Assembly: GCA_016808115.1 (NCBI GenBank)
Contig: JAEQBH010000992.1
Location: 620,001-684,000 of the forward strand
Direction of reading: 5' to 3'
From: Tetrastigma voinierianum
Lineage: Eukaryota > Streptophyta > Magnoliopsida > Vitales > Vitaceae
DNA: 64,000 nucleotides
The notes beneath the pieces are model-generated. The model was not told the origin of the DNA and did no database searches. It saw only the letters and a list, made by a program, of their open reading frames with translations. Position 1 is the stretch's first letter. Each line of letters begins with the position of its first letter. The position numbers and the translations under genes are program-made. Shown piece after piece: positions 45,872 through 57,301 of this stretch.

Positions 45872-48449
45872 GGTGACGCCCAATCCCTGCACCTAGTGCC
45901 GCTGAGTGTCTTTTTTTTTTAATTCTTGCTTTACTATAAACTTGTTCATTTATATACCTGTTAAACATTTAACTTGAAATATATTATGTAGCAAATAATT
46001 ACAAAAATATATTCAAACTCCATAAATGGAGTGTTCAACATAAAACTTTACATTGTTTACAAACAAATACATATACAAAATAGACCATAGAGGTCTCTTA
46101 GTGGGCACCTAGCATTGTGTCGACCTTTTGTCATTGACGCGGGATTGGTCTGTGCTTCTAGCTCCTTCTTCTCGTACTCACACCCGATGAAACACTCATG
46201 CTGCTTATAGCTTAGTTGGAATAACACCGTGGATCTAATTCCCAATAAGGATCATCACACTTTAGACACATGCATCTACATTTAACACATCATATACTTA
46301 TACTCCATGCTTATGCATATTTCATATATGCACTTGCATACATGCTTATACATACTTCATATTTACTTATCATTGTTCATATACATTTCATTTCTTATTC
46401 TTGTCACAATATACTTGTCATCACACAGCAGTGCTATGCTTCTCATATTATGTCATATAATGTCATTTATCATATTCAAATCATTTGCATATTCTTGTCA
46501 TTTGCTTTTATGTTTCATGTTTGCATATACCTTAAAGTGGATACGGGAAAGAACTGTATGTACCTGAAGATACAATCACTGTACAAGATAGTGATTTCTA
46601 TCTGTATGATCCAAACAGGGCCGCTATAATGATCCAAACGGGATCTATGCCATCGACCCAAATGGGGCTTTGATATCTATAAATTGTGTGTTGTAGCAAT
46701 TATATCCCTATAGACATGCCTACTTATCCAACTATCTTGGCCATAAGTAGTAATCGCTTATTTGCTTCTCAACAATCTTTCTGCACGAAAAGATATCTCA
46801 TATACATGAATAACTACTCGATATCAATACGTGATACTTATGAGATATTCATTATCAAATAATCTCTTATAAACATTTAACTGTACTTTTTCATATAACA
46901 AAATTATACGTGTATTCTCTTTAGCTTTCATAACACATGTTATCATGATGCATTATTTCATATAACAATACATTTATATAACATTTATAAAATTTCAGTT
47001 TCCATAACCAATTCTGCCTAAACAGTTCGAAGTAGTTCCCAAGTCTATTTTCCACTACAATTTTGACCCTGTAAACGGGATTGTTAGAGAAAGTGATCTT
47101 CTAACTCAATATACCCTATGTCTTAAGTTTTTTATAGTTCAAACATCATGTCATTTGGACTTTTAATTTGGGAGATACTTCGGCCTAAAGATTACGACTT
47201 CTCCCGACAATTTCGTGAATAGAATCGAATTGTGTCCTATATTTGAAAATTTTCAGAAATGCCAGGAGACATAATTTGACCATAATTTCTTCTCATGAAA
47301 GTTGTTCTCTCCGTACGCCTGGGCCAGACATACCTAATCAATTTACTAGACAAGATAACTCAAGTTATGATTTAAACAACAGAATTACTTCAGCTCAAGA
47401 GACTGTCGAGACAACGATTTTAGGGATGCAATTGTTCCCTTACTTTTACGAATATTCATCCAACTGCAATCTTCAAATTCGTAAGATACACTTATTTCAA
47501 GTAGGGTGATTTTGTTTCCTCCTAGAAGTATAGTTTACCCATAAATTTGAATCACTCAATTTGAATGAGTGAAACTCAACTTATGGCCTAACTACCAAAA
47601 CTATTCTGAAACCTAAAACTATATCAGAACTGAACCAAAATTGACCTGAAAACATAGCCTCACTTTGACGAACTTTCTGGGTCCAATGGGGTCCAAATTT
47701 GGATACACTTATTTCAGGGATATTTGTTTTCCTAGAAGTCTAGTTTACCCAGAAATTTGAATAACTCAATTTAGATGAGTGATGACCAAGTTATGGAAAA
47801 AACAATGTGTTTAAAAAAATGGACAACATTCCTAAAACCCAACATTTTCTCTATACAATTTTTCCTCCATCGGCAACTACAACCAAACCAAACAACCATT
47901 CCATCAAATATCCATACCTTAAAGATTTATTCCAAACAAGGATTCTAAACAAAAAGAGTTATTCTAAACCTCCAAACAAGTATTCATACAAATCCTAACA
48001 AGTTCCATACAAAATTTCATACCTTGCTTTTCTTTTCTTCTTCTTCTTCTCTTCTCTTCTCTCTTTCTCTTCTTTTCTCTGCGGGAAGCCCTAGCTTTTT
48101 CCCCCAATTCTAAGACCAATTATTTGGTCTTATCCCATTTTTGGAGTTAAGACCATGTTCTCACAAAACCCCTTTTGCATTCTTTTTCCATTCTCGATTT
48201 AAGTCCTTTTTATTTCATTCTATATGCAACTCTAATTTAACATATTTCCACTTTATCATATGTTTCTTAACTTATGTCACTAAATCCTTAATTGACAAAT
48301 TATTAATTTATCCTTGGCTTTTGTATTAATTCTAGGTTTTGCTTATTTTATTTTTTTTAGCATTATTTTATTTCGGAAAATTATACATTTACTTTTATTA
48401 TACCCTAAACATGATATAAAACTGTCAAGGTATAATTTGGGGTATTACA
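45872..48449 (-). mobile_element. Family C 3' LTR of the split Tekay element
   Basis: 2578 bp. Minus strand starts TGTAATACCCC at 48449 and ends near GGGCGTCACC at 45872. Contains two 208-bp modules (47515-47790), a pyrimidine tract at 48030-48080 (GA-rich in sense) and AAGCAAG|GTATGA at 48025-48018. Links family C LTRs to a real pol. Confidence 0.88.
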
Positions 48450-48450
48450 A

Positions 48451-48464
48451 CTCTCCCTCCCTTA
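48451..48464 (-). other. Polypurine tract of the split Tekay element
   Basis: Minus strand AAGGGAGGGAGAGT directly before the LTR start at 48449. Confidence 0.85.
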
Positions 48465-48657
48465 AAATAACTTTGTCTACGAAATTCATACCTGAATCGA
48501 AGAGTTGCGGATACTGTGCTCTCATAGTTGCTTCAGGCTCCCAAGTAGCTTCTTTTCTTCCATGGTGTTGCCAAAGCACCTTGACCAGAGGGACTTGTTT
48601 ATTCCACAACTGCTTCACTTCACAAGCCATAATAGCCTTTGGCTCTTCATCATATGA
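48465..48657 (-). pseudogene. Tekay integrase C-terminus / chromodomain end
   Basis: Reads YDEEPKAIMACEVKQLWN then PLVKVLWQHHGRKEATWEPE and MRAQYPQLF, the conserved PLVKVLW....EEATWE...M...YP.LF end of Tekay-type chromoviruses, which may guide insertion into chromatin. It ends DKVILREGEL at the polypurine tract. The upstream half of the same protein resumes at 57302 beyond the Athila element. Confidence 0.92.
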
Positions 48658-48658
48658 G

Positions 48659-49800
48659 TGACAGGCCGAAAGCGTGGTGTGTATAATGAATGCCTATGTG
48701 CGCAAGTGCACGCGTAGCCCCAAGTAATATAGTGTACTTAAAGTACGGATATCGATCCACGGGGAAAGGTGAATTGACTACAGAGGTTCTGCTTTTCAGA
48801 CAATATCTGAATAAATGATTCTAGGGTAAAATTTAAGTAAGGAAACCCTGCGAATCTGCTTACGATTCTAGTGAATTAATGGTGTTACGCTCAGGTTGAA
48901 ATCTCCCTATCACTCAATGGATTACTTTTCTAAAGATATTGTTATTCAATATATTTGTAATATGTCAATGGCGTAGGTGATTTTGCCTACGAGATATCCA
49001 CTCGAGGTATATCCGCCTTATCTCGGGTGGAATAATCGAGTATATCTCTATCTCGACCTGCAGATTCGAAATGCTTAAATGTTCTAACACCAAATGCCAC
49101 TCTCGTGTTCTGAATATCTCTATTAACCGAACTCCGGGCCAAAGGTTACTCTACCTGCATCCCCTCGAATACCCTCATCTCGAATCTCTGATCTCCAAAG
49201 GCGATTATGTTAACATCGCCGTACATTATCAGATAATCAAATGCAGGTATAGAGTAGATGTGACAAATTAATAACAATCGAATAACATGAAAGATCAAAC
49301 TTTTAATCCATCAGATAGACAAAGGTTTGATGTAACCCCTAGAAAGAGATCTTAACATAATGAAAGAAAAGATGAAACTGCTAATAAAGAAAACATTGTT
49401 CTAATATCCGAAATATCCGAAAATGAAAAGCTGCCATACCCTGCGCACCGGCCAATGTCATCAGCTTCGAACCCCGCACTCTCGTTTCGTACGCTTCCGA
49501 CATGCCCTAATTTCCCGAGCCATTCGCATTTCCTTTAAATGATGAGGTGCAGATTCGAGTCGACGCCGCGTGACGCAGGACGCCGCGGACGCAGACGCCG
49601 CGACGCGATGCGCCACTTCCTCAAGCCTCGCCCTCATTGTTCCAAACCGCTTCCAAAAGCCGCCTTACGCTCCAACGAACTGCGAATCACACCACACAAA
49701 ATCGTGGATTCAGCCGCACAAAACTATAAAATTATTATAAAATACATGTGAAAATGATTTAACCGACGCGAGTGTAAAGATGAGTGTTTTAAAAACATCA
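48659..49800 (-). mobile_element. Athila 3' LTR (left copy)
   Basis: 1142 bp. Compared with 56187-57296, long identical runs alternate with short clusters of indels. Holds the word cluster GACGCCGCG / GACGC at 49561-49613. Confidence 0.9.
49561..49613. repeat. GACGCCGCGACGC word cluster in the Athila LTR
   Basis: Four to five tandem-like copies of GACGC(C/A)(G)CG in about 50 bp. The right LTR has only decayed forms at 57060-57110 (GGCGTCAGCGGCGTGG), in the reverse sense. Confidence 0.7.
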
Positions 49801-51660
49801 CACTTAAACTTAGTTTCGCTTGGTTCTCAAGCAAGAATCGACTCTGTACAGATACACACACCCCGACATAATGTAACTCACACTAATACTGTTGATACAC
49901 GGTCAGGTAAATAGGGGGATCAATTCGGATTGACTCACATACCCACCCGGCTTTGCTCCGATGTCCTGAAAGGCATACGTATATTCGACTCTCGTAAATT
50001 CACTGAGATAGGTAAACCGACTAGTGCATCAAATCCCATGGTGTTCAATAGCATTTCCTAAACCCTACGTGTTTATAGGAATGACCTCCGTAATATGCCT
50101 GTGGTTCGATACCCCCAAACTTAAGTTCAACTCACCTATTAGGAAGAAGAGAACTAGACAAGGATAGGAACGCAACCCATTTATTCATGTCCTCACACCT
50201 AGAAATATCCTACGTATCTAAAACAAAAATAGAAGAAGACTTAGTGCCAAGAAGTTTTGTCGAAAGTGTTCCCGTAGCTGGATCCATCAAGGTGACTCCC
50301 CACCAAGTTAAGGGCACCCGTGCATCACCCCTTCAAATTTTCACTCTAACACTCAACCAAACCTCAAAGGCCCTAGGCTATGGAATGATCCATCTTCTTC
50401 CGTCCCATGTAGCTGCAGTGAAGTCAATGACTCTACACTGTCGTGGCATTAGCTTTGATAGGCCCCTCGTGATCACGCCTCCGGATTCCGATCGGATGAC
50501 CCCCGCTATTCCTACATGCATACACCTATTTTTGTCATATTCTTTTCTTTTTCTCTTTTTCTATTGTTTTTGTATTTTTCTTTTTGGTTGGGGCTCGATG
50601 GCAATCCTCTTTGATTAGGTGTCCCATCACTCAAATGGTTCGAATCTCCCTAGTTGATTCGAACTTTAGTCGGGTTCTAAGACCTATATTACTGGAAAGT
50701 CACTAGTGTGTGAGTGTGATGTGTTTTTTGAGAACCTGGTTTCTTGACTACCCTGGGATTGATTCACTAGCCCTTTCAACTATTCAACCTACTAATTCTG
50801 AGGCATCAGTAAATGTATGCAATTGAACAAGTTTATAGTAGACTCAATCCAAAATTGATCCTCCAATATCCAAAATGGCACACATGTATCTGATCACTAC
50901 ATGCAAAAATGTCCTAAAACACCGCGCAAACAACTAACACATGACTCATTAACACGAAAGTGTGATGTAAAACAAACTAAAACTAAACCTAAACACCACC
51001 CAAATATTGCATACAATCTTGAAAACAAAACACAACTAATATCTTGGAACATAACTAAAAATCTCACTTTGCATACCTAAATCAAAACAACAATAAACAA
51101 GAACAAAAACATAGTACTTACTAAAACAAAACCAAAAACATAGTACCGCATCAAGCACATCCCCTCCCCACACACATGAAGCAAAGAAATATCCGGTGTC
51201 CTCAGCGGTAGGATATAAACAATAGAGAGGAAGGGACTCACGAAGATCAGCGCGGTGGAGGTGGTGGAGGTCGGTGGAAAAGCCGGAGGCTGGGTGGTGG
51301 GCTGCATAGGCCTAGCTGGCTGGCGTAGAGATGATGGCGATTGGCGAGGCGTACTGCGTGTCGGCCGCCTTGGCGCCTCATATCTGGGTAACGAGGACTC
51401 GGTGCTCTTGGGTCTCATCCGGAGTGCGTCAGCGCTCGGTGGAGTGAGAGCAGGGTCCTCAGACTCTGATGAGAAGGAGGAGGGCTTGGACGCTGAGGCT
51501 GGCAGGGTGGTAGTGGAGGTGGGTGAGGCGAGGCCCGGCCTATGTCATCACAGGTATCGCCCGAAGTCAAGCGAGCTGTGTCGGAGCTCGTCCTAGTCGC
51601 GGGCTCGTGGCCCGAGTCGTGGGCTCGGGTTCGCGGGACACCGGGGTGTGTCAGAAGCAA
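49801..51660 (-). other. Athila 3' non-coding region
   Basis: No convincing coding sequence. On the minus strand 'cttaagtttgggggtatcg' (50119-50101) is the purine-rich phrase seen near the 3' end of Athila elements. T/C-rich stretch 50520-50590. Open frames at 50187-50618 and 51255-51596 on the plus strand are taken as accidental. Confidence 0.5.
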
Positions 51661-52260
51661 TGCGACCTATGAGCCTTGATCGGTTGAAAAGCCCGAGGCC
51701 TCGGTGTCGTCAGGGGCTGCGGCTTGTTTTGCCTGACGAAAATCAGAAAGGGTGCCCCAAGGTTCATCTTCGTCCAGGTTATGGAGGATAGCATCCTCAT
51801 AACACATGATATCGAATGGTATATCTAGATGATGGCGAAGTTGAGAAGAAGGCCGAGGAGTATTTGGTACGTCACCCCTCCGCACCGTTAGTCGTCGGGA
51901 TAAGGCGAAGTGATGAGTGCGAGCCTTGGGAATGTAGGCCCGAATGCTTGGCCTTGAAATTGACAGCATGGCATACTTTGGTGATCCTCCACTTTCGCTG
52001 ACCTTTGTGTCTGGCGGATGACCTCGAGGTGGTCGGGATGCTACGGGCCCGATCAGAAAGGTCCGTAGGGACATGCTCCTAGGCCATAGGCTATTGATCG
52101 ACTCCGCACTGAAGTCGACCAATACACCTCGCACCCGACCTTTTGAGGACATGGGAGGCGAGGTTGGCGTAAATTGCGTACTACGCTCATCCTTGTTGGG
52201 TGAGGGGTTGGCATAAAGCACGCCGCCTTAGCCTCGATAGTCTTTACGAAGGAAATCATC
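51661..52260 (-). pseudogene. Athila extra 3' ORF remnant, function unknown
   Basis: A 184-codon frame (52221-51667), the longest in the element: polar start, ARTHHFALSRRLTVRRGDVP in the middle, IPFDIMCYEDAILHNLDEDEPWG, then an acidic Ser/Asp-rich tail. Position matches the third ORF that many Athila elements have between pol and the 3' non-coding part; some describe it as env-like, which this copy does not support. No signal peptide or membrane segment seen. Confidence 0.4.
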
Positions 52261-52856
52261 GGGGTGGTAGAGCCCTTCTCTTTTTGATGAAGGATCGGTT
52301 TTTCAAGATTGTGCTAAACCGATCGGCGGCACTCGCGTTTATAAAACGTGAGGCATCGAATGTGGGAGTCGGGTCATACTTGGCTTGGGCTCAAACTGGC
52401 GAGCAACTTACGCACTCTTGCCGGATATCTTGACCTAGAGACACGCAGGAGTGGCCCCAAAGTGGGCACCTACTGACTTGGACAAAAACACAAACACCTA
52501 ATGTGCTAAATGGAAATAAACATGACTCGAACTAAGCTAGACCCAGAACTACCCTAAATGAACACCTAGTAGACCACGAAACCACCCATAGAGTACCTAG
52601 GTACCCTGGAATGCGACCCAAACACTAGAACCAAACACAGTGAGGAATTACCCTGTGGCTCGGTCGCCCAGGGGCGAGGTTGGCTCAAGATGAACTCAGG
52701 TGGTCGGTGAAGCGATGGATGGCGCGTAGGCCACGGTGGGATGGGAGCTTGAGAGGGTCCGTTGGGCAATGCGGGAGTGCTAGGGTTCCGATGAGTGAGG
52801 TGTGTGAGATGAGAACCCAAAATGAACCCCGTTCTTGAAAATTTAAAAAACGAGGG
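52261..52856. other. Unassigned part of the Athila 3' region
   Basis: GC-moderate, no recognised motif. Confidence 0.35.
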
Positions 52857-53152
52857 GTGGCGTCGCGACGTGCGGAAATTCGCGTCGCGTGTATTGACTT
52901 CGCTGGCAGCGTCGGCGGCGTTGGAATTAGCGCGTCGCGACGTGAAGGAAGTGGGTTCAATCCGCGTCGCGGCGTTGGAATCCGCGTCGCTGACGTGAAT
53001 GAATCATATTAAAATGGCGTCGCGGCGTGGAGGATACTTGTCAGCGGCGTGGCGGTAATGCAATTCCGCGTCGCGGCGTGAAAATACGCGTCGCGGCGTG
53101 AGAGAGTGATGAATTTGGCGTCGCGGCGTCGAAATCCCGCGTCCGCGGCGTT
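52857..53152. repeat. GCGTCGCGGCGTG word array in the Athila interior
   Basis: About a dozen copies in 300 bp. GCGTCGCGACGT (CGTCGCGACG palindrome) at 52860 and 52932; GCGTCGCGGCGT at about 52965, 53017, 53068, 53088 and 53118; weaker copies between. Spacers differ in length and are AT-richer, so the word, not a longer unit, is repeated. Confidence 0.9.
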
Positions 53153-53430
53153 GGGGAAAAAAATTCCGAGCATATTGAAGATTTCATGGTGCCAAACCCC
53201 CTACTCGTACTTGTGACTCTATGAGCTTGTGTCACGTGGTTGGAGCGAATCCTCACGACCTTCATCAGCGCATCCTGAAAGTAAACAAACAAACCGAAAT
53301 ACCAATCACAAATAAAGCCAGAAACCTAAAATCGCAGAAAATAAACAATAGAACTTGGAGCCAAACAAAAGGGAAAGTTTAAGAACACTTGGGTTGCCTC
53401 CCAAGAAGCGCTATGTTTAATGTCGTTAGC
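53153..53430 (-). other. Conserved Athila pol-end boundary
   Basis: At 53435-53380 the minus strand reads 'cgtcgagctaacgacattaa' then 'agcgcttcttgggaggcaac', a phrase that in Athila elements follows the end of pol. Here it stands only about 400 bp after the protease. Confidence 0.65.
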
Positions 53431-54160
53431 TCGACGACCCTGAATCTCACTTTGCGACATGAATAGAAGGAACTGGGAAATGCTTATGCATCCCCCTATA
53501 ATGCTCACACCCCATGTTCAAGGTGGATGAAATATTCTTCTGTTCACACCCTTGCCCTTCTCGGTGTCTTTCTGTGCAGTCATAGGCTTATCCCTGAAGT
53601 TTTTCGCATCGTCTTGCAAACTCTCTGTGTAATGAAGTTGCGAGATATCTTCATTTGGATCGTCATCTGGGTGCTTCGTGGGTTGGAAGACATGGAAGTG
53701 ATCGTCTCATGGACTCTTAGTTTAGGTTCACCTTCACTTGCACATTGATCGAGCTTTTCCTGCGTGGCTGGGGAAAGGTGCCAAGTATGATGGGGTAGTC
53801 GTCCTCCTCCATGTCGGAATGACAAAGTCTCTCTTTGGAAGGGCAGACTTCACCAACTTTTACCTAGCACATTTTTCGACTATACACACATAAAGGGTGT
53901 TGGTATGACCTATCCGCAAGTTGTAGATTGATTGTGGTCGATTTCGGTTCTCCCAGCTTTAGCCTTTTAAACATCGAAAGCGGCATCAAGTTGATGCTGG
54001 CTCCCAAAGTCACCGCGGGCTTTTTCCGGATGCGGTTCCTATAAACGGTATAGCAAAGCTTCCCGGATCTTGTAGTTTTGGGGGAAGCTTCTTTTGTAGG
54101 ATAATCTTGCATTCCTCGGTTAAAATGGTCCACGTATTCTCAGACTTCTTCTTACTCGCT
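53431..54160 (-). pseudogene. Athila protease, followed by pol deletion
   Basis: KKLPPKTTRSGKLCYTVYRN-type text, then VTLGASINLMPLSMFKRLKLGE (about 54035-53960; the usual motif is CDLGASI, so the catalytic Asp is changed) and TINLQLADRSYQHP, the Athila protease core. After a shift, DMEEDDYPIILGTF (about 53815-53775) marks its end. The next expected block, RT, never appears; sequence passes to the pol-end boundary. Confidence 0.8.
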
Positions 54161-55830
54161 AAGATCTTTCATGAATTTCAACGTAACTTCGCATGTTCTC
54201 AATGCATCCAAAAATGGTATATTAATATGTAGTTTCTTGAAGATGTCAAGAAACTTTGCAAGTACTTCTTGCCTTTTCTTCAACCTCGAGGAATCTACGG
54301 AATTGGTATGACCGGTTCATCTGTTTTTGTCTGTTTCGTTGTTCCTTCCCTGACTTTATTATCTTTGACTGCTCTCGTATCTCGGGGTTGCTCATCTTGC
54401 ATCTGGTCCTTTGGGAAGCTTTGGTCATGTCCCAGCTATTTTCTCGTATCAGCGGTTGTGGCCCCGAGTTCTCAGATTCTCTTCCACTCCCTTATAGTGA
54501 TGGCCTTGCGATATTCTTTCCCTTCTCCTGCAGGGTTTACCTCTGGAATTGCTTGGTAGTGAACCACTACATTTGCCTTCCGATCCAATAAATTGGCCAT
54601 TTGACCCATCTATGCCTCGAATTTCTCAGCGTAACAGCGATTGTTCAGATTGAGTTACTTTCTTCAGCTGTATGTCGCCTTGGTCTCATTCATGAAGGCG
54701 GTGTGTGAGGTGAGCATCTGGGCAAGGGCTTGTTCTAAGTCCACTTTTTTCTCAGGTGGTGGCTCACTAACTCGATTAGATGGCATATTGTTCTGATTGT
54801 TCCTCCATCCATACCCTTGATTGTTCTGACTGTTCGGATTCTTATTAGTACGCCACCCTTGGCCTTGATTTTGATTCTGGTAGTTGTTTCCCCCATACGG
54901 TCCTTCTTCTTTATTAGTTGATTCTGATTGAACACGGACACCTCGCAGGCTTGCTCCCTTTGTAAGGTTTCTGATGACATTCCACACTACTATCTTTGTC
55001 CTCCACGATTCCACACAACTCCCATGGAGTGAGTGCAGTATGGCATGTCTTGTTCCCTGTTGTCTATTTGTTGTTTGGTCGAAATTTGAGCCGTGATTTA
55101 CGGATTATTGGAATTTGCGTGTATCACGCATTGCCCGCCCCGCCCCGTGTTTACTAGTGGAGCCTTCTCTCTCTAGGCCAGCGATTAGTGTTGGTTGCGA
55201 CATCTTCCAATATCTCATACGCTGAGTGCGTAGTTTTCTTCATCCAATGATCCTCGGTGAGGCATCTATCATTGTTGCGGTTGCATTTCTCGGACCATTG
55301 TAAGAAGATGTGGACTTGCATGTCTGGTTGGTCGGTGGTGAGGACATACGCAATTCATAGAAACGTCCCAGCATGCCTCTACCGGGTTCTCCCCCTCTAG
55401 TTGACCAAGCGCGTATTGATCCTCTTGCACAAGTTGTGCAATTTTTCGAAGATGGAAAGAACTTGAGTCGAAACTTTTTGTACCGTCGTTCCATGTAGTA
55501 ATGGAATCACAGTGGTAGTGATTTTAGCCAATGTTTATCTGTCCACAAGTGAAAGTGGGGTTTCATAGTAACCTTAGAGCTTCTTGATAACTCCATTATA
55601 CTTGATAATGTCATAAAACTTAGGATTAGTCAAATGCATGTTAGTTCTCATGGGGTAGTCCATGGAACAAGATGTTACGAAAACTTATCATCTTGTGGTG
55701 ACTTCAATTAGTGTTTCTTGAATCGATGGCCGTCGATCGCTGTCTGAGACAAGCGTTGGCGGTCAAACAAACTCATCCTAATAGCATGTAAGGGATCGTG
55801 CATTTCGTATAAATGGCACAGGCGCTTGAT
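54161..55830 (-). pseudogene. Athila gag
   Basis: In sense order with frameshifts: LYEMHDPLHAIRMSLFDRQR (about 55810), DQPDMQVHIFLQW (about 55330, usually PKW..V.TFYNGL), KKTTHSAYEILEDVATN (about 55235-55190), an Asn/Gln/Gly-rich stretch PYGGNNYQNQNQGQGWR (54905-54850), PPPEKKVDLEQALAQML (54765-54715), QSFLTSSRNYILI (54260) and LTEECKIILQKKLPPK (about 54125). This is the block order of Athila gag. No single frame covers more than 116 codons. Confidence 0.8.
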
Positions 55831-56163
55831 TCCTTCCGTATTAATGATTCCCATTTCGGCTTCCTGTAGATTCCGATTTGTTCAAACGCCAAAATCTTAT
55901 TCTTCGGTGTTTTCCATGACTATTGGAATTCTAATGTGTTACGTTCCTATGTTCTCGGCGCAATGCGTACGAAGTCTTTACATTTCGGGATCCACCGCAG
56001 GTGTTGATTAATTCGATTTCTTTGTCGTATGTACTTCGCGAAACATCTTGCAATAACACGAACTAACAAAACCAAATTACCAGTACTTGTAAAAATAACA
56101 AAAGTAACGAAAAATTCAGAATACTATCTATGTGCTTACTTCTCTATATCAATTTAAACCTTT
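55831..56163 (-). other. Athila leader
   Basis: Non-coding leader between primer site and gag; nothing further recognised. Confidence 0.4.
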
Positions 56164-56180
56164 CCCCAGCAACGGCGCCA
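56164..56180 (-). other. Athila primer binding site (Asp tRNA type)
   Basis: Minus strand TGGCGCCGTTGCTGGGG, complementary with one change to the 3' end of plant Asp tRNA (..CCCCGGCAACGGCGCCA). This site, different from the Met-type sites elsewhere in the window, is usual for Athila. Six bases from the LTR. Confidence 0.9.
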
Positions 56181-56186
56181 AAAACT

Positions 56187-57296
56187 TGATAGGCCGAAAG
56201 CGTGGTGTGTATAATGAATGCCTATGTGTAAGTACGCGTAGCCCCAGTAATGGTGTGCCAAAGTACGGATATTGATCCACAGGGAAAGGTGAATTGACTA
56301 CAGAGGTTCTGCTTTTCAGACAATATCTGAATAAATGGTGTTGATTCTACAACTAAGCTATTGATTCTAGTGAATTAATGGTGTTGGCGCCTAGGGTTAA
56401 ATCTCCCCCTATCACGTTCAATGGATTACTTTTCTAAAGATATTGTTATTCAATATATTTGTAATATGTAAATGGCGAGGTGATCTTGCCTACGAGATAT
56501 CCTCTCTCGAGGTATATCCGCCTATCTCGTGAATAGAATCGAGTATATCTCTATCTCGGCTGGTATTCGAGGAAATGCCCAAATGTTCTAACCCGAATGC
56601 CACCTTCGGGTTGAATATCTCTATTATGAATCGGCTAAAAGTTACTCTACCGAGATCCTGAATACCCTCATCTCGAATCTCGGATCTCGGTGCGATTATG
56701 TTAACATTGGCCGGAACATTATCCATATAATTGAAATGCGGGTATAGAGTAGATGTGACAAATTAGCTCTTTCTATTGAATAACATGAAAGATCAAACTT
56801 TAATCCATTGTGACGGGGTTTGATGTAACCCTAGAAAGAATCTAGAACATAATGAAAGAAAAGATGAAGCGCCCAATAAAGAAAACATTGTTACAATATC
56901 CGAAAATATCCGAAAAATGAAAAAGCGTTACAATTCCGAGGCACTTCCTCGAAGCCAATGTCACTCTGCTCTCGGCTTTGTGTACCACATTCGTCACGCC
57001 TCCGTGCCTAATTTCGAGCCATTCGTACTTTAAATGATGAGAGTGCGAGATTTTGGCCAGCGTCTATGACGTGGTAGTCATGGCGATAGTGGCGTCAGCG
57101 GCGTGGCCGATCACTTCCTTGCACCGCTCCTCATTGTTCAGCGCTTCCAAAAATTTTGCTCTTTGCGTTCCAATGGTACGCTTTAACCACACGGACACAA
57201 AATCGAGGATCTAGCCACAAAACTATAAAATTATTATAAAATACGGCATGAAATGGCAGACCGGCGAGTGGAATTAGGTGTTTTAGGCACTCATCA
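56187..57296 (-). mobile_element. Athila 5' LTR (right copy)
   Basis: 1110 bp, partner of 48659-49800. Ends ...TTTTAGGCACTCATCA, then the duplication ATGAG. Confidence 0.9.
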
Positions 57297-57301
57297 ATGA
57301 G

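Larger units (their letters stand above)
48659..57296 (-). mobile_element. Athila-type element without pol, with perfect target duplication
   Basis: LTRs 48659-49800 and 56187-57296 start TGA(C/T)AGGCCGAAAGC and end CATCA. ATGAG flanks both sides (48654-48658; 57297-57301). The primer site next to the right LTR shows minus orientation. Inside are gag and protease, then a jump to the 3' region; RT, RNase H and integrase are absent. Internal length is about 6.4 kb against more than 8-9 kb for a complete Athila. It would depend on another element's enzymes. Confidence 0.9.

Noticed and set aside
46270..46629. 119-codon frame rich in His, Ile and Tyr
   Set aside because: Low-complexity 'catatac' text in an LTR, antisense to its element; the homologous place at 61260-61500 does not keep the frame.
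50187..50618. 143-codon plus-strand frame ending in a hydrophobic stretch
   Set aside because: In the Athila 3' non-coding region, antisense; the hydrophobic end comes from a T-rich tract.
51255..51596. 113-codon Gly/Val-rich plus-strand frame
   Set aside because: Opposite strand to the element and low-complexity; a shadow of GC-rich sequence.
51667..52221. Envelope gene of a retrovirus-like element
   Set aside because: No signal peptide, transmembrane segment or cleavage motif; left as an unknown Athila 3' ORF.
54256..54591. Two plus-strand frames of about 100 codons
   Set aside because: They are antisense to Athila gag blocks (QSFLTSSRNY, EKKVDLEQ neighbourhood).
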